Positions 33,001 through 41,682 are shown, counted from the stretch's first letter. The stretch: 64,000 nt of DNA from JAYREN01 sp963663375 (GCA_963663375.1 OY760195.1:1612001-1676000); one strand, 5' to 3'. Program-made: numbers and translations. Notes: generated by a model from the sequence alone, not told the origin.

Positions 33001-36000
33001 CTGGTGGAGCGCCGCGTCCAGGGTCTGAGGCCCGGGGTGCGGGAGGATGAGCGCGCCCTGGCGGCCCTGTTCCCCCTGGCCACCCTGGAGCTGCCCACCC
33101 CGCCGCAGCTGGGCGAGGATGACGACTGGATCGACCAGCAGGACCAGCCCAACGATCCCACGGGCCGCACCCAGCGGGCCGAGACCCGGGAGAAGGTGCG
33201 CCCCAAGGAATACGACGCCATCACCCGCATCGGCAACGTGCTGCTGGCCAAGACCGGCGAGATGATGCCCAAGGCCACCGTGCCGGAGTTCCTGGACGCG
33301 GCGGAGCCCTGGAGCCAGTCCCTGGCCCAGAAGCGCTGGAAGGCGGAGCAGGTCATCGCCCTGCGCAACACCGCCATGGCCCGGCGCGCGGAGCTGACCC
33401 CCAACGAGGAGGAACGCATCCGCCAGGAAATGGCCCGGGCCACCTTCCTGGCCAGCAACGGCCAGGTGAACCAGGCCGATGGCGTCTGGGCCGCGCTGTC
33501 CGGCCGCATCTCCACCCTGCCCGAAGGCGCTACGAAACTGCGGGCCGAGGCCGCCCGGGCGGGCTACCTGGAGCGGGCCAAGGGCCCCGCCGAGGCCGCC
33601 GCCGAATGGCAGCGCCTCACCACCCGCCATCCCTGGAGCCTGGGGCTGCTGGAGGACCGGATCGCCTTCCTGAACCGCACCAACCGCGGTGCCGAGGCCC
33701 GAGCCCTGCTGGAAGAAGTCATCACCAGGGCCGCCGAAGGACACCGCGAGGCCTTCCTGGAAAGGCTCACCACCGAGAGTCTGGCGGCCTCGGATCTGCC
33801 GAGGGCCCGCCGCGCCGTGGCCAAGCTGCTGGCGGAAACCACCCTGAGCACGGGCCAGCGCCTGGGGGCGCTGCACCTCCATGCGCGCCTCAGCCTGCGG
33901 GAGAACCCGGCCTGGGATGCCCAGGCCACCGCCAAGAGCGAGGCCGCCAAGCTGCCCTCGGAGGATCACGGCAACCTCTACTACCAGCTGGCCCGGGCCG
34001 CGGATCTGGAATCCGCCCACGGGTTGGCCCTGGGACTCTGGATCGAGGCCCTCAACCGCAAGACCGAGCGGGAATGGCTGCAGGCCGCCTGCCGCTCCGC
34101 CCAGAAGGGGGGCAAGGCCGCCGAGCTGCTGGGTTTCTTCGAGAAGCAGAAGCAGCGCAGCCCCCGGGATGTGCGCTGGGCCGTGGCCGTGCGCGACATC
34201 AAGCGCGATCTCCACCAGGTCGAGGGCGCCATCGAGGCCGCCCGCAGCGCCGTGGCCGTGCGCCCCGAGCGCGAGGATCTCTGGCGCGAGGCCGTAGAAC
34301 TGATGGTGCGGGGCGATCGCGGCCAGGAGGCCGCCGATTTCCTGGAAGGCTGGAACCGCCCCAGGCCCGCCGACGAAGGCGTGGCCCGCTGGCGCTCGGA
34401 ACTCTACGCCCGGGCGGGCAATCCCGAACGCGCCCTGGCCATCGAGAAGGCCGCCCTGGAGGCCTACCAGAAGGAGGCTCCCAAGGAGAACTCGCAACTG
34501 GACGAACGCCGCGCCCAGGCTGCCGAACGCCTGCTGGCCCTGGGTCTGCCTCGCCATGCCGTCCGCATTTATTCAGACAAGGGCGACATCAACGCCTGCG
34601 CCGGCTCCCGTCTCTCCCAGAACACCCAGGCCACCCTGGCCCTGCTCACGGGGCAGTTCCCCCGGCTCCTCGCACACCGTGCGGGCAGCGGCGAATTCCT
34701 GGGCACGGCCGCCAACGCCCTGCTGCGCCATGGCCGCCCCGAACAGCGGGAAGAGGCCACGAATTTCGTCCTCACCCGCATCCTGACCAAGGGGGCGCCG
34801 TCGAGCCCCGCCACCCTCTCCACCTGGTGGCCCTTCGTCCAGAGCGCAGGACTGGAACCCTCGGTCCGCATGGCCCTTGCTCAGCAGCACCTCGCCACCC
34901 GCCTTGGGCCCTGGCAACAGCAGGCTCCCCTCGCCTTCGTGGAACGGGTGGGCGCGGAACTGGTCAAGCGCGAGAGCGGCGCCCAGGTACGTAATTGGTT
35001 CGTGTTCACCCAGCCCGATCTCCCCAAGCTGTGGATGAAGGATCTGGCCCGACGGGACCGCCCCGAGGAGTTGGCGGCCTTCATCGAACCCCGCTGGAAA
35101 GAGCTCATGGCGGAGGTCCACAAGCCCGGCGCCGTGGGTAACGCCCTGCCCTGGGCCATCTGGATGGCCGATGTCGAGGTGCTGGAGACCTGGGCCCGAG
35201 GCGCCGCCAAGCGCCCCGAGAAGGCCCAGGAGTTGGCTCCGATCATGTCGGATCGCAAGCTCTGGGACCGCTTCTGGACCCTGGCGGCCCGCCACTGGCG
35301 CAGCCATCCCCTGGTGAATCTCCTGCCGGAGACGTCCCGCATCGCCTGGTACCGGATGTGGGAAACCACGCCCCAGTCCCAGGGCCCGGCGGATCCCGTG
35401 CTCCTGGCCCGGCGCAAGGTGGTGGAGCGAGCCACCCTCGCCGTGGCCAACCTGATCACTGGCCAGCCCCAGGCCGCCGATGATCCCCTGATCCTCAAGT
35501 TGCGTGGCCCCCAGACCGTGGGCGAAGTTCTCGGCAAGAGCAACGCCTGGCTCTGGCCCGAATTCGCGCCTCGGCGCGATGCCAAGGGACAGCTCGCCGA
35601 AACCGGCGATGACCGCGTGATCGGCTCCGGCGTGGATGAAGGCCGTCTGCCGGGCGCCCTCTGGGGCGAACGCCCCGGCGAAGCCTGGTACGTGTTGGAG
35701 ACCCTGGCCCGCTACCGCAAGGGCGACGCCACGGCCCCCCTGGTGCCCCTGGATGTGCCCGCCCGCAGCGGCGAGACCGATCGAACTTTGCTGGCCCTGC
35801 GGCTGGCCAAGGGCCTGAAGGATCTCCCCCTGGCCCTGGAACTGGAAGCCGCCCGCCCGGGCGCCCTGGGCGACCGGCGGCGGCTAGAGGCACGGATCTC
35901 CCTGCTGATGGCCGCCGAGAAGAAGGCCGAAGCCATCGAGAGCCTTCGGACCTTCCTCGCCCATGTCCAACCCAAGCTCAACGAGACCGATTACCGCTGG

Positions 36001-37740
36001 GCCTCCGGCCTGACGGAGGAACACGGCCTTCCCCCCGTCATGGAGCTGCTGGATCCCGAAACCCCCGTGGGACCGGCCTTCCTGGCCTACCTGGTGGACC
36101 GCCGCAAGGAGGCCGCCGACCGCTTCCGCACCGCCGATCCCGTGGGCTTCCGGGCCGCCCTGGCCGCCCGCTGGGCCCGCCGCGAGCGGCAGTTGTCCGC
36201 CGAGCAGATCCGCTACTGGCTGCGGGAACTGTGGGTCAAAGACAGTGCCTCCCTGCCCACCCGCGGCCTGGCCAAGCTGGGCGGCCTCTGGCCCCACGCC
36301 GCCCCCTGGATGAAGCAGCAGCCCCTCCAGGAGCGCGCCGAGATCCTTCAGATGCTGGAGGAAGCGGGCCAGCGCACAGTCGCCAAGCCCGCGCTCTTCG
36401 CGAGGCTGGCCAAGGACCACAACGACGTGGCGGCCCTCCTGGCCGTCCGGGCCCGCCTGCTCCGCAACGAGCTGGCCCCCGCCCTGGCCCAGGTGGATGG
36501 CATGCTGGCCGAACTCCGGCAGGCCAAGGCCCTCAGCCTCGGGCAGGAAACCTACGACGCGTCCGCGATGGAACCCACGCCTTCGGATTCCGACGGAGAA
36601 GGCGACGAAGATGGGTCCGAGGCCCAGGAGCAGGCCCAGCCTAGTGCCGCCGTGAACAGCGAGGCCCTGGTGGACCGGCTCCTCCTCTGGCTGGCGCCCT
36701 TCCAGGAGCACAAACAGGCTCAGCAGGTGGAGGAACGCTTCCGCAAACTGCTGAAGGAGCGCCGGGACGAAGGCAGCATCAGCACCGAAGCCTGGCGCCT
36801 GGCCTTCCGTCTGGCCCCGGCGGCGGAACTGCCCCCCCTGGCGGCGGATCTCGATGCCGCCTGGTTCCGGGGTGAAGTGACGCCCCAGCAGTTGGGCGCC
36901 CTCTGCCGGATCCTGGCGGAGGTCCTGCCCACGGAGGCCCCACGCTGGCTCGCACGCTGGCCCCAGGCCTGGCACTTCGACCACACCCGGGAACGCGCCG
37001 CCATCCTGGTGGCCCTCAAGCAGCCGGAGGGCGCCGCCCGCCTGCTCTTCGAGGCCCGGGGCCGAAGCCCCTGGGAGGCCCGGCAGGAGGTCCAGGCCTT
37101 CGATCTGTGGCGCCGCCTGGGGGCTCCGGCCCTCGCCGAGGCCCAGCTTCCCCCCACGTGGCGCGAGGCGCTGCCCTTCTGGACCGCCAAGCCCGAGGGC
37201 GTCATTCCCGCCCTCAACGAACGACTGAAGGCCCACCCCCAGGATGTCCTGTCCGCCCGGGTCGCCCTGCGCCTGCCGACTCCGGCGGACGAACAGGCCC
37301 TCTTCCGGGTGGCCGCGGCTCTCGATTCCGGGGATGAGAGCAGCGGGGACCAGACCCTCCTGAGGCTCCGCGCCGCCCGTGCCCTGCTGCCCACCTCCTG
37401 GCGGGCGGCCTCCCGGGCCCTGGGCGATCATTCGCCCGAGGGCATCGCCCAGCTACTGGTGAAGCGCCGCATGAGGACCCAGGACATCAATGCCTGCCTG
37501 GGGGATCTGGCGCGGCTGGCCCGTCAGGCCGACGATCCGGCACGCCTCCAGGGCGCCCTGGCCCTCCTGGAGAGCCGCAAGGCGCCGAACCTGAAGGCGC
37601 TGCGGGCCGAACTCGGCCGGGAAACCGGCACTCCCCAGCTCACCTACCGCCTGGTGGATGGCCGTCCCACGTCCATCGGCCCCCGGGATCTCACCTGGGC
37701 CCTGCTGGCCCAGATCCTGAAGACAGAAGGTGTCAAATGA
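30061..37740 (+). CDS. Giant exported helical-repeat (TPR-like) protein
   Basis: 2,559 residues. A basic N-terminus and one hydrophobic segment (about 16-30) mark export or anchoring. The rest is almost wholly helical, Ala/Leu/Arg/Glu-rich, in degenerate TPR-like hairpins (DRPGALAAMEKWAEAEG; PERALAIEKAALEAYQKEA). Three acidic, low-complexity linkers interrupt it near residues 503-545, 1017-1046 and 2166-2200. No catalytic motif is visible. The start is fixed by the ATGA overlap; the open frame runs further upstream only as a shadow of the VIT-vWA gene. It is probably a large periplasmic scaffold. Confidence 0.85.
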   Translation: MSVKRVISRFPRTSRALALLLPLALVGATRVPWTELVESDWLYSLATRFATVEGHRVHYPTPPAELAKLLEARKEAAALRHLADARLELGDRPGALAAMEKWAEAEGPAAFDETARWAAAHQEWPLAFKAAERALAGLPQGDKRPLADLRITWAEQHPDQADALALRKARAGFFPQDSVALEDWLRALEKADRLDEADKALAATQALGAERRLLLRSDLQADHGNHAEAYRILDAALDQPGSIALRQAYAKRVDKAVPGAPSTWRATLDRTFDGPALLRLATYFQGNQRGTAAGELLRQIERRFETKLGRADHLLIARLNREIDALPEAFRATLAAAHLGNAEEQIGDLAALAHLALQAGGRPLALGVYNDEPYHWAARVDRTPGFWTGNVSFLLTGLPWKESLERLETDSLPDRTFATARALAEELAKRAPQHAELFALRVAIMERHVERGEGQAALALLPKMEAASPAVLDNARRVALLAMRQVEVPIADEIRLMQARLRHLASDGSQPRLRDHENDTHEDEGEYTPQDQRPWARIPREARSQDYGRVLEESISRLEGRDHSHTSSLGLILAELDRLPNAEELWLNLGSRLEGWNLDDELGPRYERALDRFKGPGIWSGLTRWHAKRSHHGDLKRLAEAIAQRFRASEIFSRTEGTGSIRVEIPEQPQILGRIRLVPWADWVRFKALERFPHSPAVFNAARHLVTTSQWNATFKPEHYKDTNSGPVVVPDQLMQERGWALFFLDAGMRENYLGQAMRAGTLEQNLQALEKRGNRTPVDDLLLFEGWSRLSRFEQAFEAADRLQTSYPGDGPLAQRVLSLHRSLSGLAPGTHAPLARLLVERTAPALEDASALWTDLGELEEDRGRPEAAKATWKNLLVRNPRDAGRISEVATLLWDYNHDAEALAVVEEGRKRLGQPRFFAFETGVLRENLKDLEGAVREYLDALRPEDGTGFGSAYDQDQRSLRRLAQLMARDRVYRLVERRVQGLRPGVREDERALAALFPLATLELPTPPQLGEDDDWIDQQDQPNDPTGRTQRAETREKVRPKEYDAITRIGNVLLAKTGEMMPKATVPEFLDAAEPWSQSLAQKRWKAEQVIALRNTAMARRAELTPNEEERIRQEMARATFLASNGQVNQADGVWAALSGRISTLPEGATKLRAEAARAGYLERAKGPAEAAAEWQRLTTRHPWSLGLLEDRIAFLNRTNRGAEARALLEEVITRAAEGHREAFLERLTTESLAASDLPRARRAVAKLLAETTLSTGQRLGALHLHARLSLRENPAWDAQATAKSEAAKLPSEDHGNLYYQLARAADLESAHGLALGLWIEALNRKTEREWLQAACRSAQKGGKAAELLGFFEKQKQRSPRDVRWAVAVRDIKRDLHQVEGAIEAARSAVAVRPEREDLWREAVELMVRGDRGQEAADFLEGWNRPRPADEGVARWRSELYARAGNPERALAIEKAALEAYQKEAPKENSQLDERRAQAAERLLALGLPRHAVRIYSDKGDINACAGSRLSQNTQATLALLTGQFPRLLAHRAGSGEFLGTAANALLRHGRPEQREEATNFVLTRILTKGAPSSPATLSTWWPFVQSAGLEPSVRMALAQQHLATRLGPWQQQAPLAFVERVGAELVKRESGAQVRNWFVFTQPDLPKLWMKDLARRDRPEELAAFIEPRWKELMAEVHKPGAVGNALPWAIWMADVEVLETWARGAAKRPEKAQELAPIMSDRKLWDRFWTLAARHWRSHPLVNLLPETSRIAWYRMWETTPQSQGPADPVLLARRKVVERATLAVANLITGQPQAADDPLILKLRGPQTVGEVLGKSNAWLWPEFAPRRDAKGQLAETGDDRVIGSGVDEGRLPGALWGERPGEAWYVLETLARYRKGDATAPLVPLDVPARSGETDRTLLALRLAKGLKDLPLALELEAARPGALGDRRRLEARISLLMAAEKKAEAIESLRTFLAHVQPKLNETDYRWASGLTEEHGLPPVMELLDPETPVGPAFLAYLVDRRKEAADRFRTADPVGFRAALAARWARRERQLSAEQIRYWLRELWVKDSASLPTRGLAKLGGLWPHAAPWMKQQPLQERAEILQMLEEAGQRTVAKPALFARLAKDHNDVAALLAVRARLLRNELAPALAQVDGMLAELRQAKALSLGQETYDASAMEPTPSDSDGEGDEDGSEAQEQAQPSAAVNSEALVDRLLLWLAPFQEHKQAQQVEERFRKLLKERRDEGSISTEAWRLAFRLAPAAELPPLAADLDAAWFRGEVTPQQLGALCRILAEVLPTEAPRWLARWPQAWHFDHTRERAAILVALKQPEGAARLLFEARGRSPWEARQEVQAFDLWRRLGAPALAEAQLPPTWREALPFWTAKPEGVIPALNERLKAHPQDVLSARVALRLPTPADEQALFRVAAALDSGDESSGDQTLLRLRAARALLPTSWRAASRALGDHSPEGIAQLLVKRRMRTQDINACLGDLARLARQADDPARLQGALALLESRKAPNLKALRAELGRETGTPQLTYRLVDGRPTSIGPRDLTWALLAQILKTEGVK

Positions 37741-39269
37741 GAAGCCTCGCCCCCGTCTTCCTCCTGGGTGCCCTCGTTTCCCTGAAGGCTGCCGATGTTC
37801 GGCTGCCCCTGCCCAAGGCCCCGGTGCGAGTGGTCATCGCCGATGTGAAGGCCTTCGACGCCGCCCTTACCGGTTCGTACCGCCAGTTCCTACACGGCAC
37901 GCCCGAGGCCACCGATCCCATGCTCTCCGCCTGGCGCAGGACCCAGGTGGGCAGCAAGCTCGAAGCCCAGTGGAGCAAGTTCGCCGAGACCCTGCCCCTG
38001 GACTGGGGCACGATCCAGAAGCTCCAGCCCCGCTCCCTGGGACTGGCCCTGCTGGAAGTCGGCAACCTGGAGGCCGTGCTCGTGCTCGATACGCCCCTGG
38101 CCACCCTGCCCCTGGAGATCCCCGGGGGCGAGTCGAAGACCCATGGCGGCATCACCTACACCGCCGTGGTGCCCGGCGCGGGGGACGCCTCCGACGACCC
38201 GGATCGCCGCATGGGACTGGCCTGGGCCCGCAAGGGTTCGCGACTCTTCCTGGCCACCAGTGAGCGGGCCCTGAAGCTGGCCCTGGACGAGGCCCAGGGC
38301 AACCGGGGCGTTGGTCCCTCGCTGCCGGGGCTCATCAGCCTGGAGCTGGACCTGGAGGCCCTGCGCAAGGACCGCTACTTCAACCGGGAGTTCCTCTTCG
38401 AACCCGGCCCCGAGACCGGCGTGCTGAGGGCCGCCTTGCGGCTGGAACAGGGCTGCTTGGTGGAAGTGCGGGAAGGCCGCACCGAAGCCCGGGACATCGT
38501 GCCCACCTTCAGGGTCTCCGGCGCGGCCTCCGTGGGTTGGGAGCCTCAGGGCACGGAATTCTGGCCCGCCTTCCGCCGGGGTCTGCTGGAACCGATCCCC
38601 GCACCGGCGGAGAAACCCGTCCCCACCCTGCGGGCCTTGCCCGAGGCCGCCCAGGGCAGCGCCGAGGATCGCTACTCCGTGGATTTCACTCGTCCCAAAC
38701 TGTTGGCCACCGCGGCCGAGTTCGAGAAGGGCGAGCTGGAGGCCTGGGAGACGCTGCTCACCAAGACGCCGATCTCCAGTTGGGGCTACTGGGTGGGCGG
38801 AGACGGTGCCCGCCGCATGGTCTTTTCCTGGCCTGAGGGCCAGGATGCGGCCTTTCTGGAGGCCTGCCGGGCCACCACCGCGCGGCGGGCCGGGCGCGCC
38901 ACCGCCCAGAAGGTCGGCGACACCACCGAAATCCGGGTGGGGCCGGGCCTCCCCGCCCTGGCCCTGCGCCGTACCGGCGCCTACCTCTGGGTGGGCCATT
39001 CCGCGACCAGTCTGAAGGACGCGCCCACGCCGCAGCCCGAGGCCGCCCTGGTGCGCTGGGCCCAGCTGGATCTGGGGGCCGTGCGCCGGGAAGCCGCCCG
39101 CTGGGCCAAGGTGGAGGGCCCCGGCAGCCCCGAGCAGGTGCGCCCCTTCTCGGACCGAGTCCTGGGCCTGCTGGGCTGGATGCCCGCCACCAAGGCCATC
39201 TCCGTGGAACGCCGCAAGACCGCCGAGGGCTGGCGGGAAAGGGTGGTCTTCGCTCCTCCGAAACCATGA
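37737..39269 (+). CDS. Secreted protein of unknown function in the envelope operon
   Basis: 510 residues with a signal peptide (MRSLAPVFLLGALVSLKAAD). The mature protein alternates helices and strands, with a repeated idea in its two halves: a stretch that reports LALLEVGNLEAVLVLD, and later AYLWVGHSATSLKD. No known domain is clear to me. Its size and operon position recall the YfaA (DUF2138) proteins, a possibility I could not test. It overlaps both neighbours by ATGA, so its dose is tied to theirs. Confidence 0.75.
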   Translation: MRSLAPVFLLGALVSLKAADVRLPLPKAPVRVVIADVKAFDAALTGSYRQFLHGTPEATDPMLSAWRRTQVGSKLEAQWSKFAETLPLDWGTIQKLQPRSLGLALLEVGNLEAVLVLDTPLATLPLEIPGGESKTHGGITYTAVVPGAGDASDDPDRRMGLAWARKGSRLFLATSERALKLALDEAQGNRGVGPSLPGLISLELDLEALRKDRYFNREFLFEPGPETGVLRAALRLEQGCLVEVREGRTEARDIVPTFRVSGAASVGWEPQGTEFWPAFRRGLLEPIPAPAEKPVPTLRALPEAAQGSAEDRYSVDFTRPKLLATAAEFEKGELEAWETLLTKTPISSWGYWVGGDGARRMVFSWPEGQDAAFLEACRATTARRAGRATAQKVGDTTEIRVGPGLPALALRRTGAYLWVGHSATSLKDAPTPQPEAALVRWAQLDLGAVRREAARWAKVEGPGSPEQVRPFSDRVLGLLGWMPATKAISVERRKTAEGWRERVVFAPPKP

Positions 39270-41041
39270 GGCTGATCGCCGTCCTGGGCCTCTCCGCCAC
39301 CCTGGCCCTGGCCCAAACCCCGACGCCCCGCCTGCGCACCTGGAGCCGCGAGGCCCTTCGCACCGCCGACCCGCTGCGGGGGGATGTCCCCATGGCCGTG
39401 GGCTCCCTGCAGAAGCCCTTCGTCGCCAAGGCCTGGGCCGCCGCCCATCCGGGCCAGCAGCCACCACACCTCACCTGCGGCCCCGCTTCTCATTGCTGGC
39501 ACCCCAAGGGCCATGGAGAACTGGGGCTCAGCCGGGCCCTGGCCGTGTCCTGCAACGCGTATTTCCGCCGTCTCGCCACCGAGACGCCGCTGAAGGGGCT
39601 TCAGGCGACCCTCGCCCGGGAGGGCTTCCTGGGCCAGCTCTCCGGCCCCGATGCCGCCCTGGGCCTGCCCGGCCCCAGTCCGGTGGTGGTCCGTCCTTCC
39701 CTGCTGCTGGAGGCCTATGCCCGGCTGGTGCGGGAACCCTGGAGCGAGGGCGAGGAGGTGCGCCAGCAGGTGCTCGCGGGCCTGCGGGCCGCCGCCCGGA
39801 ACGGCACGGCGGCGGGACTGGCCCAGGGCGGCTGCTGGGCCAAGACCGGCACCCTGCCCGCCACCGATGGCGACCCCGCCAAGACCCGAGGCTTCGTGCT
39901 GGTCCTGGATGACGCTGGTCGAGGCACCCTGGCCGAACTGGAACCGGGCACAGGCCGGGAGGCCGCCGTGGCCCTGGGGCGCCAGCTCCGCTGGGGCTAC
40001 ATGAACGAGGGGGGACCGCCCGGGCAAAGCCCAGTCATCGCGCCTGACATGAACGAGGGGGACCGCCCGGTTGGTTCGCGCCCCTCCCAGGAGACCGAGC
40101 GGCCCGTGGTGGTGCGCCTCTTCGATCTGCTGGCCGCCCGGAAATGGAAGGTGCGGAACCTGAGCCCGGGCGCCATCCCCGCGCGCTCAGGTTTCCTGGG
40201 CCCCGGCGCGAGCCTGGAGCTGTCCGGCGAGGACTGGGTGGGTCCGGGCCTCCTGGAGATCGAAGTGCCTGGCACGGGCCTGATCCGCCGCCTGGAGGGC
40301 CGCCTGGCGGTGGTGCGGGACCGGAACGGAGTCCGCTACCTCGCGGCGGCCATGGCGCCCCGGGAATACGTTTCCGGCGTGCTCACCGCCGAACTGCCGG
40401 GGGCCGACGAGGCGCGCCGCCTGACACTGGGTGCGGCCGCCCTGCGCTTCCTGGCCAAGGGGCCTCGCCACGACGAGGCCGATGTCTGCGACAGCACGCA
40501 CTGCGCCTGGTTCGTGGGGCGCGGCCCCACGCTGCGGTGGATCACACCTCGGCGCGCCATTCAACCTGCGGCACATGAAGAAACGCCACGAACAATCTCG
40601 GATCTGGAGTGGTCCGCCATGGTCGCCCTGGCGGGCCGCCCTGGCCCCAGCCTCTGGTCCTCGGATTGCGGCGGAAGGCCCCTTAGCTCAAACGCCCTCT
40701 GGGGGGATGGCAACACCGAAATCTTCTCCTGCTCCCGCCATACCCCCACCACCGCCCGTCCCTGGCAGCGCCTCTGGAAAGCCGCGGACCTGGTCAGGGC
40801 CTTCCGCGGCCCCGTCGAGGGACTGGAGATCCGTTTTCCCGAGGGGGTGTGGACGCTCTCGGTGCATCGCTCCGACGGCCGGAAAGACTTCCGCTTCGAC
40901 GAGGCCCACCGCCGCCTGGCCCGCGTCCTCGGCTGGGACGCCCTGCCCAGCCCCGCCGACGAGATCCAGGCCACTCCCGACGGGTTCCAGGTCCGCGGCG
41001 TGGGCCAGGGGCACCGCGTGGGACTCTGCCTCGGGGAATAG
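39266..41041 (+). CDS. Fusion of a penicillin-binding-type transpeptidase domain and a SpoIID-like domain
   Basis: 591 residues with a signal peptide (cleavage near LALAQ). Residues about 40-240 carry all three active-site motifs of serine transpeptidases/beta-lactamases in order: S47-L-Q-K50, S95-C-N97 and K193-TGT. After a linker made by a repeat insertion (246-277), residues about 330-591 match SpoIID/LytB: RYLAAAMAPREYVSGVLTAE, the DVCDSTHC motif at 406-413, and a final GHRVGLCLG. SpoIID proteins cleave glycan strands, so one chain may join a cross-linking or acyl-transfer site to a lytic one. YfaQ/MagC-type proteins (DUF2300) may be relatives. Confidence 0.8.
   Translation: MRLIAVLGLSATLALAQTPTPRLRTWSREALRTADPLRGDVPMAVGSLQKPFVAKAWAAAHPGQQPPHLTCGPASHCWHPKGHGELGLSRALAVSCNAYFRRLATETPLKGLQATLAREGFLGQLSGPDAALGLPGPSPVVVRPSLLLEAYARLVREPWSEGEEVRQQVLAGLRAAARNGTAAGLAQGGCWAKTGTLPATDGDPAKTRGFVLVLDDAGRGTLAELEPGTGREAAVALGRQLRWGYMNEGGPPGQSPVIAPDMNEGDRPVGSRPSQETERPVVVRLFDLLAARKWKVRNLSPGAIPARSGFLGPGASLELSGEDWVGPGLLEIEVPGTGLIRRLEGRLAVVRDRNGVRYLAAAMAPREYVSGVLTAELPGADEARRLTLGAAALRFLAKGPRHDEADVCDSTHCAWFVGRGPTLRWITPRRAIQPAAHEETPRTISDLEWSAMVALAGRPGPSLWSSDCGGRPLSSNALWGDGNTEIFSCSRHTPTTARPWQRLWKAADLVRAFRGPVEGLEIRFPEGVWTLSVHRSDGRKDFRFDEAHRRLARVLGWDALPSPADEIQATPDGFQVRGVGQGHRVGLCLGE
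40001..40069 (+). repeat. Dispersed repeat copies C1 and C2 inside a coding sequence
   Basis: ATGAACGAGG-type units at 40001-40021 and 40049-40069 flank CCGGGCAAAGCCC, which begins a 28-bp module (40020-40047) matching 23 of 28 bases with 21769-21796. The insertion keeps the reading frame and adds residues that read MNEGGPPGQSPVIAPDMNEG, joining the two domains of the fusion protein. Confidence 0.7.
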
Positions 41042-41043
41042 GA

Positions 41044-41199
41044 GCATCGATTTCTGGCAAGGCTCTGTCAGGGTTAAGCGCCAAAGGCCTTTCCCGCTAT
41101 CTCGGCGAGTCCCAGCGGCGCTTCAACCGCTGCTTTGATCTGAGCGCCGTCATTGACCGCCTCCTCCACTCCGCTGCCCTCACCGCGCCCAGGCCGTAA
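41044..41199 (+). pseudogene. 3' remnant of a transposase gene
   Basis: The frame to the TAA at 41197-41199 reads GLSAKGLSRYLGESQRRFNR and CFDLSAVIDRLLHSA. This is the C-terminal style of ISXO2-type (IS1595) transposases, where SxKHLQRYLxEFxxRFNRR is typical. No N-terminal part, zinc ribbon or catalytic residues remain. It differs from the intact element at 19256, so it comes from another IS. It begins 3 nt after the envelope operon ends. Confidence 0.65.
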
Positions 41200-41287
41200 T
41201 GGCTCTTCTTTTGGGCGGGAAATGCATGGTAAGCAGTTCGCGTTTATACACCTTGCGGATTCCGCCACTATGCCTTGACACTGAGCC

Positions 41288-41294
41288 AGGAGGA
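41288..41294 (+). promoter_or_regulatory. Shine-Dalgarno AGGAGGA that fixes a TTG start
   Basis: AGGAGGA lies 4 nt before the TTG at 41299. This decides the DUF134 start against the ATG at 41275, which has no such site and would place the ribosome-binding site inside the gene. Confidence 0.8.
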
Positions 41295-41298
41295 TCTA

Positions 41299-41682
41299 TT
41301 GGCCCGTCGTCCATGCTGCAAGCGAGTGGAGGAGATGCCCGGCGTGAATTACTTCAAGCCTCGGGCGGTTCCCCTATCGGTCCTGGAGGAGGTCACACTC
41401 TCCGTCGAGGAACTCGAAGCGCTCCGGTTGGCCCATAAGGAAGGGCTCTATCAGGAGGAAGCGGCAGAACGAATGCGGGTTTCGCGGGCAACCTTTGGAC
41501 GCGTTCTGGACGCCGCCCACCGCAAGGTCACGAAAGCCTTGGTGGAGGGCTGCGCCTTGCGCATCGAAGGCGGCGCCTTCTGCATGATCGGCCAAGAGCG
41601 GTGTGAACGCTCCCCGGCCAAGGCCGTAGTCGATGAAGGTAAAGCCTCCCCCTGTGACGAGCTCCCGGCGCAGAAGCCTTAA
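41299..41682 (+). CDS. DUF134 family helix-turn-helix protein
   Basis: 127 residues from a TTG start, giving M-ARRPCCKRVEEMPGV, the normal DUF134 N-terminus. A sigma-70 region-4-like HTH follows (LSVEELEALRLAHKEGLYQE, then EAAERMRVSRATFGRVL). A Cys-containing tail (CMIGQERCERS) may bind iron. DUF134 genes are usually next to a NifX/NifB-type protein gene, as here (41930), and probably regulate or assist metal-cluster-related functions. Confidence 0.87.
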   Translation: MARRPCCKRVEEMPGVNYFKPRAVPLSVLEEVTLSVEELEALRLAHKEGLYQEEAAERMRVSRATFGRVLDAAHRKVTKALVEGCALRIEGGAFCMIGQERCERSPAKAVVDEGKASPCDELPAQKP

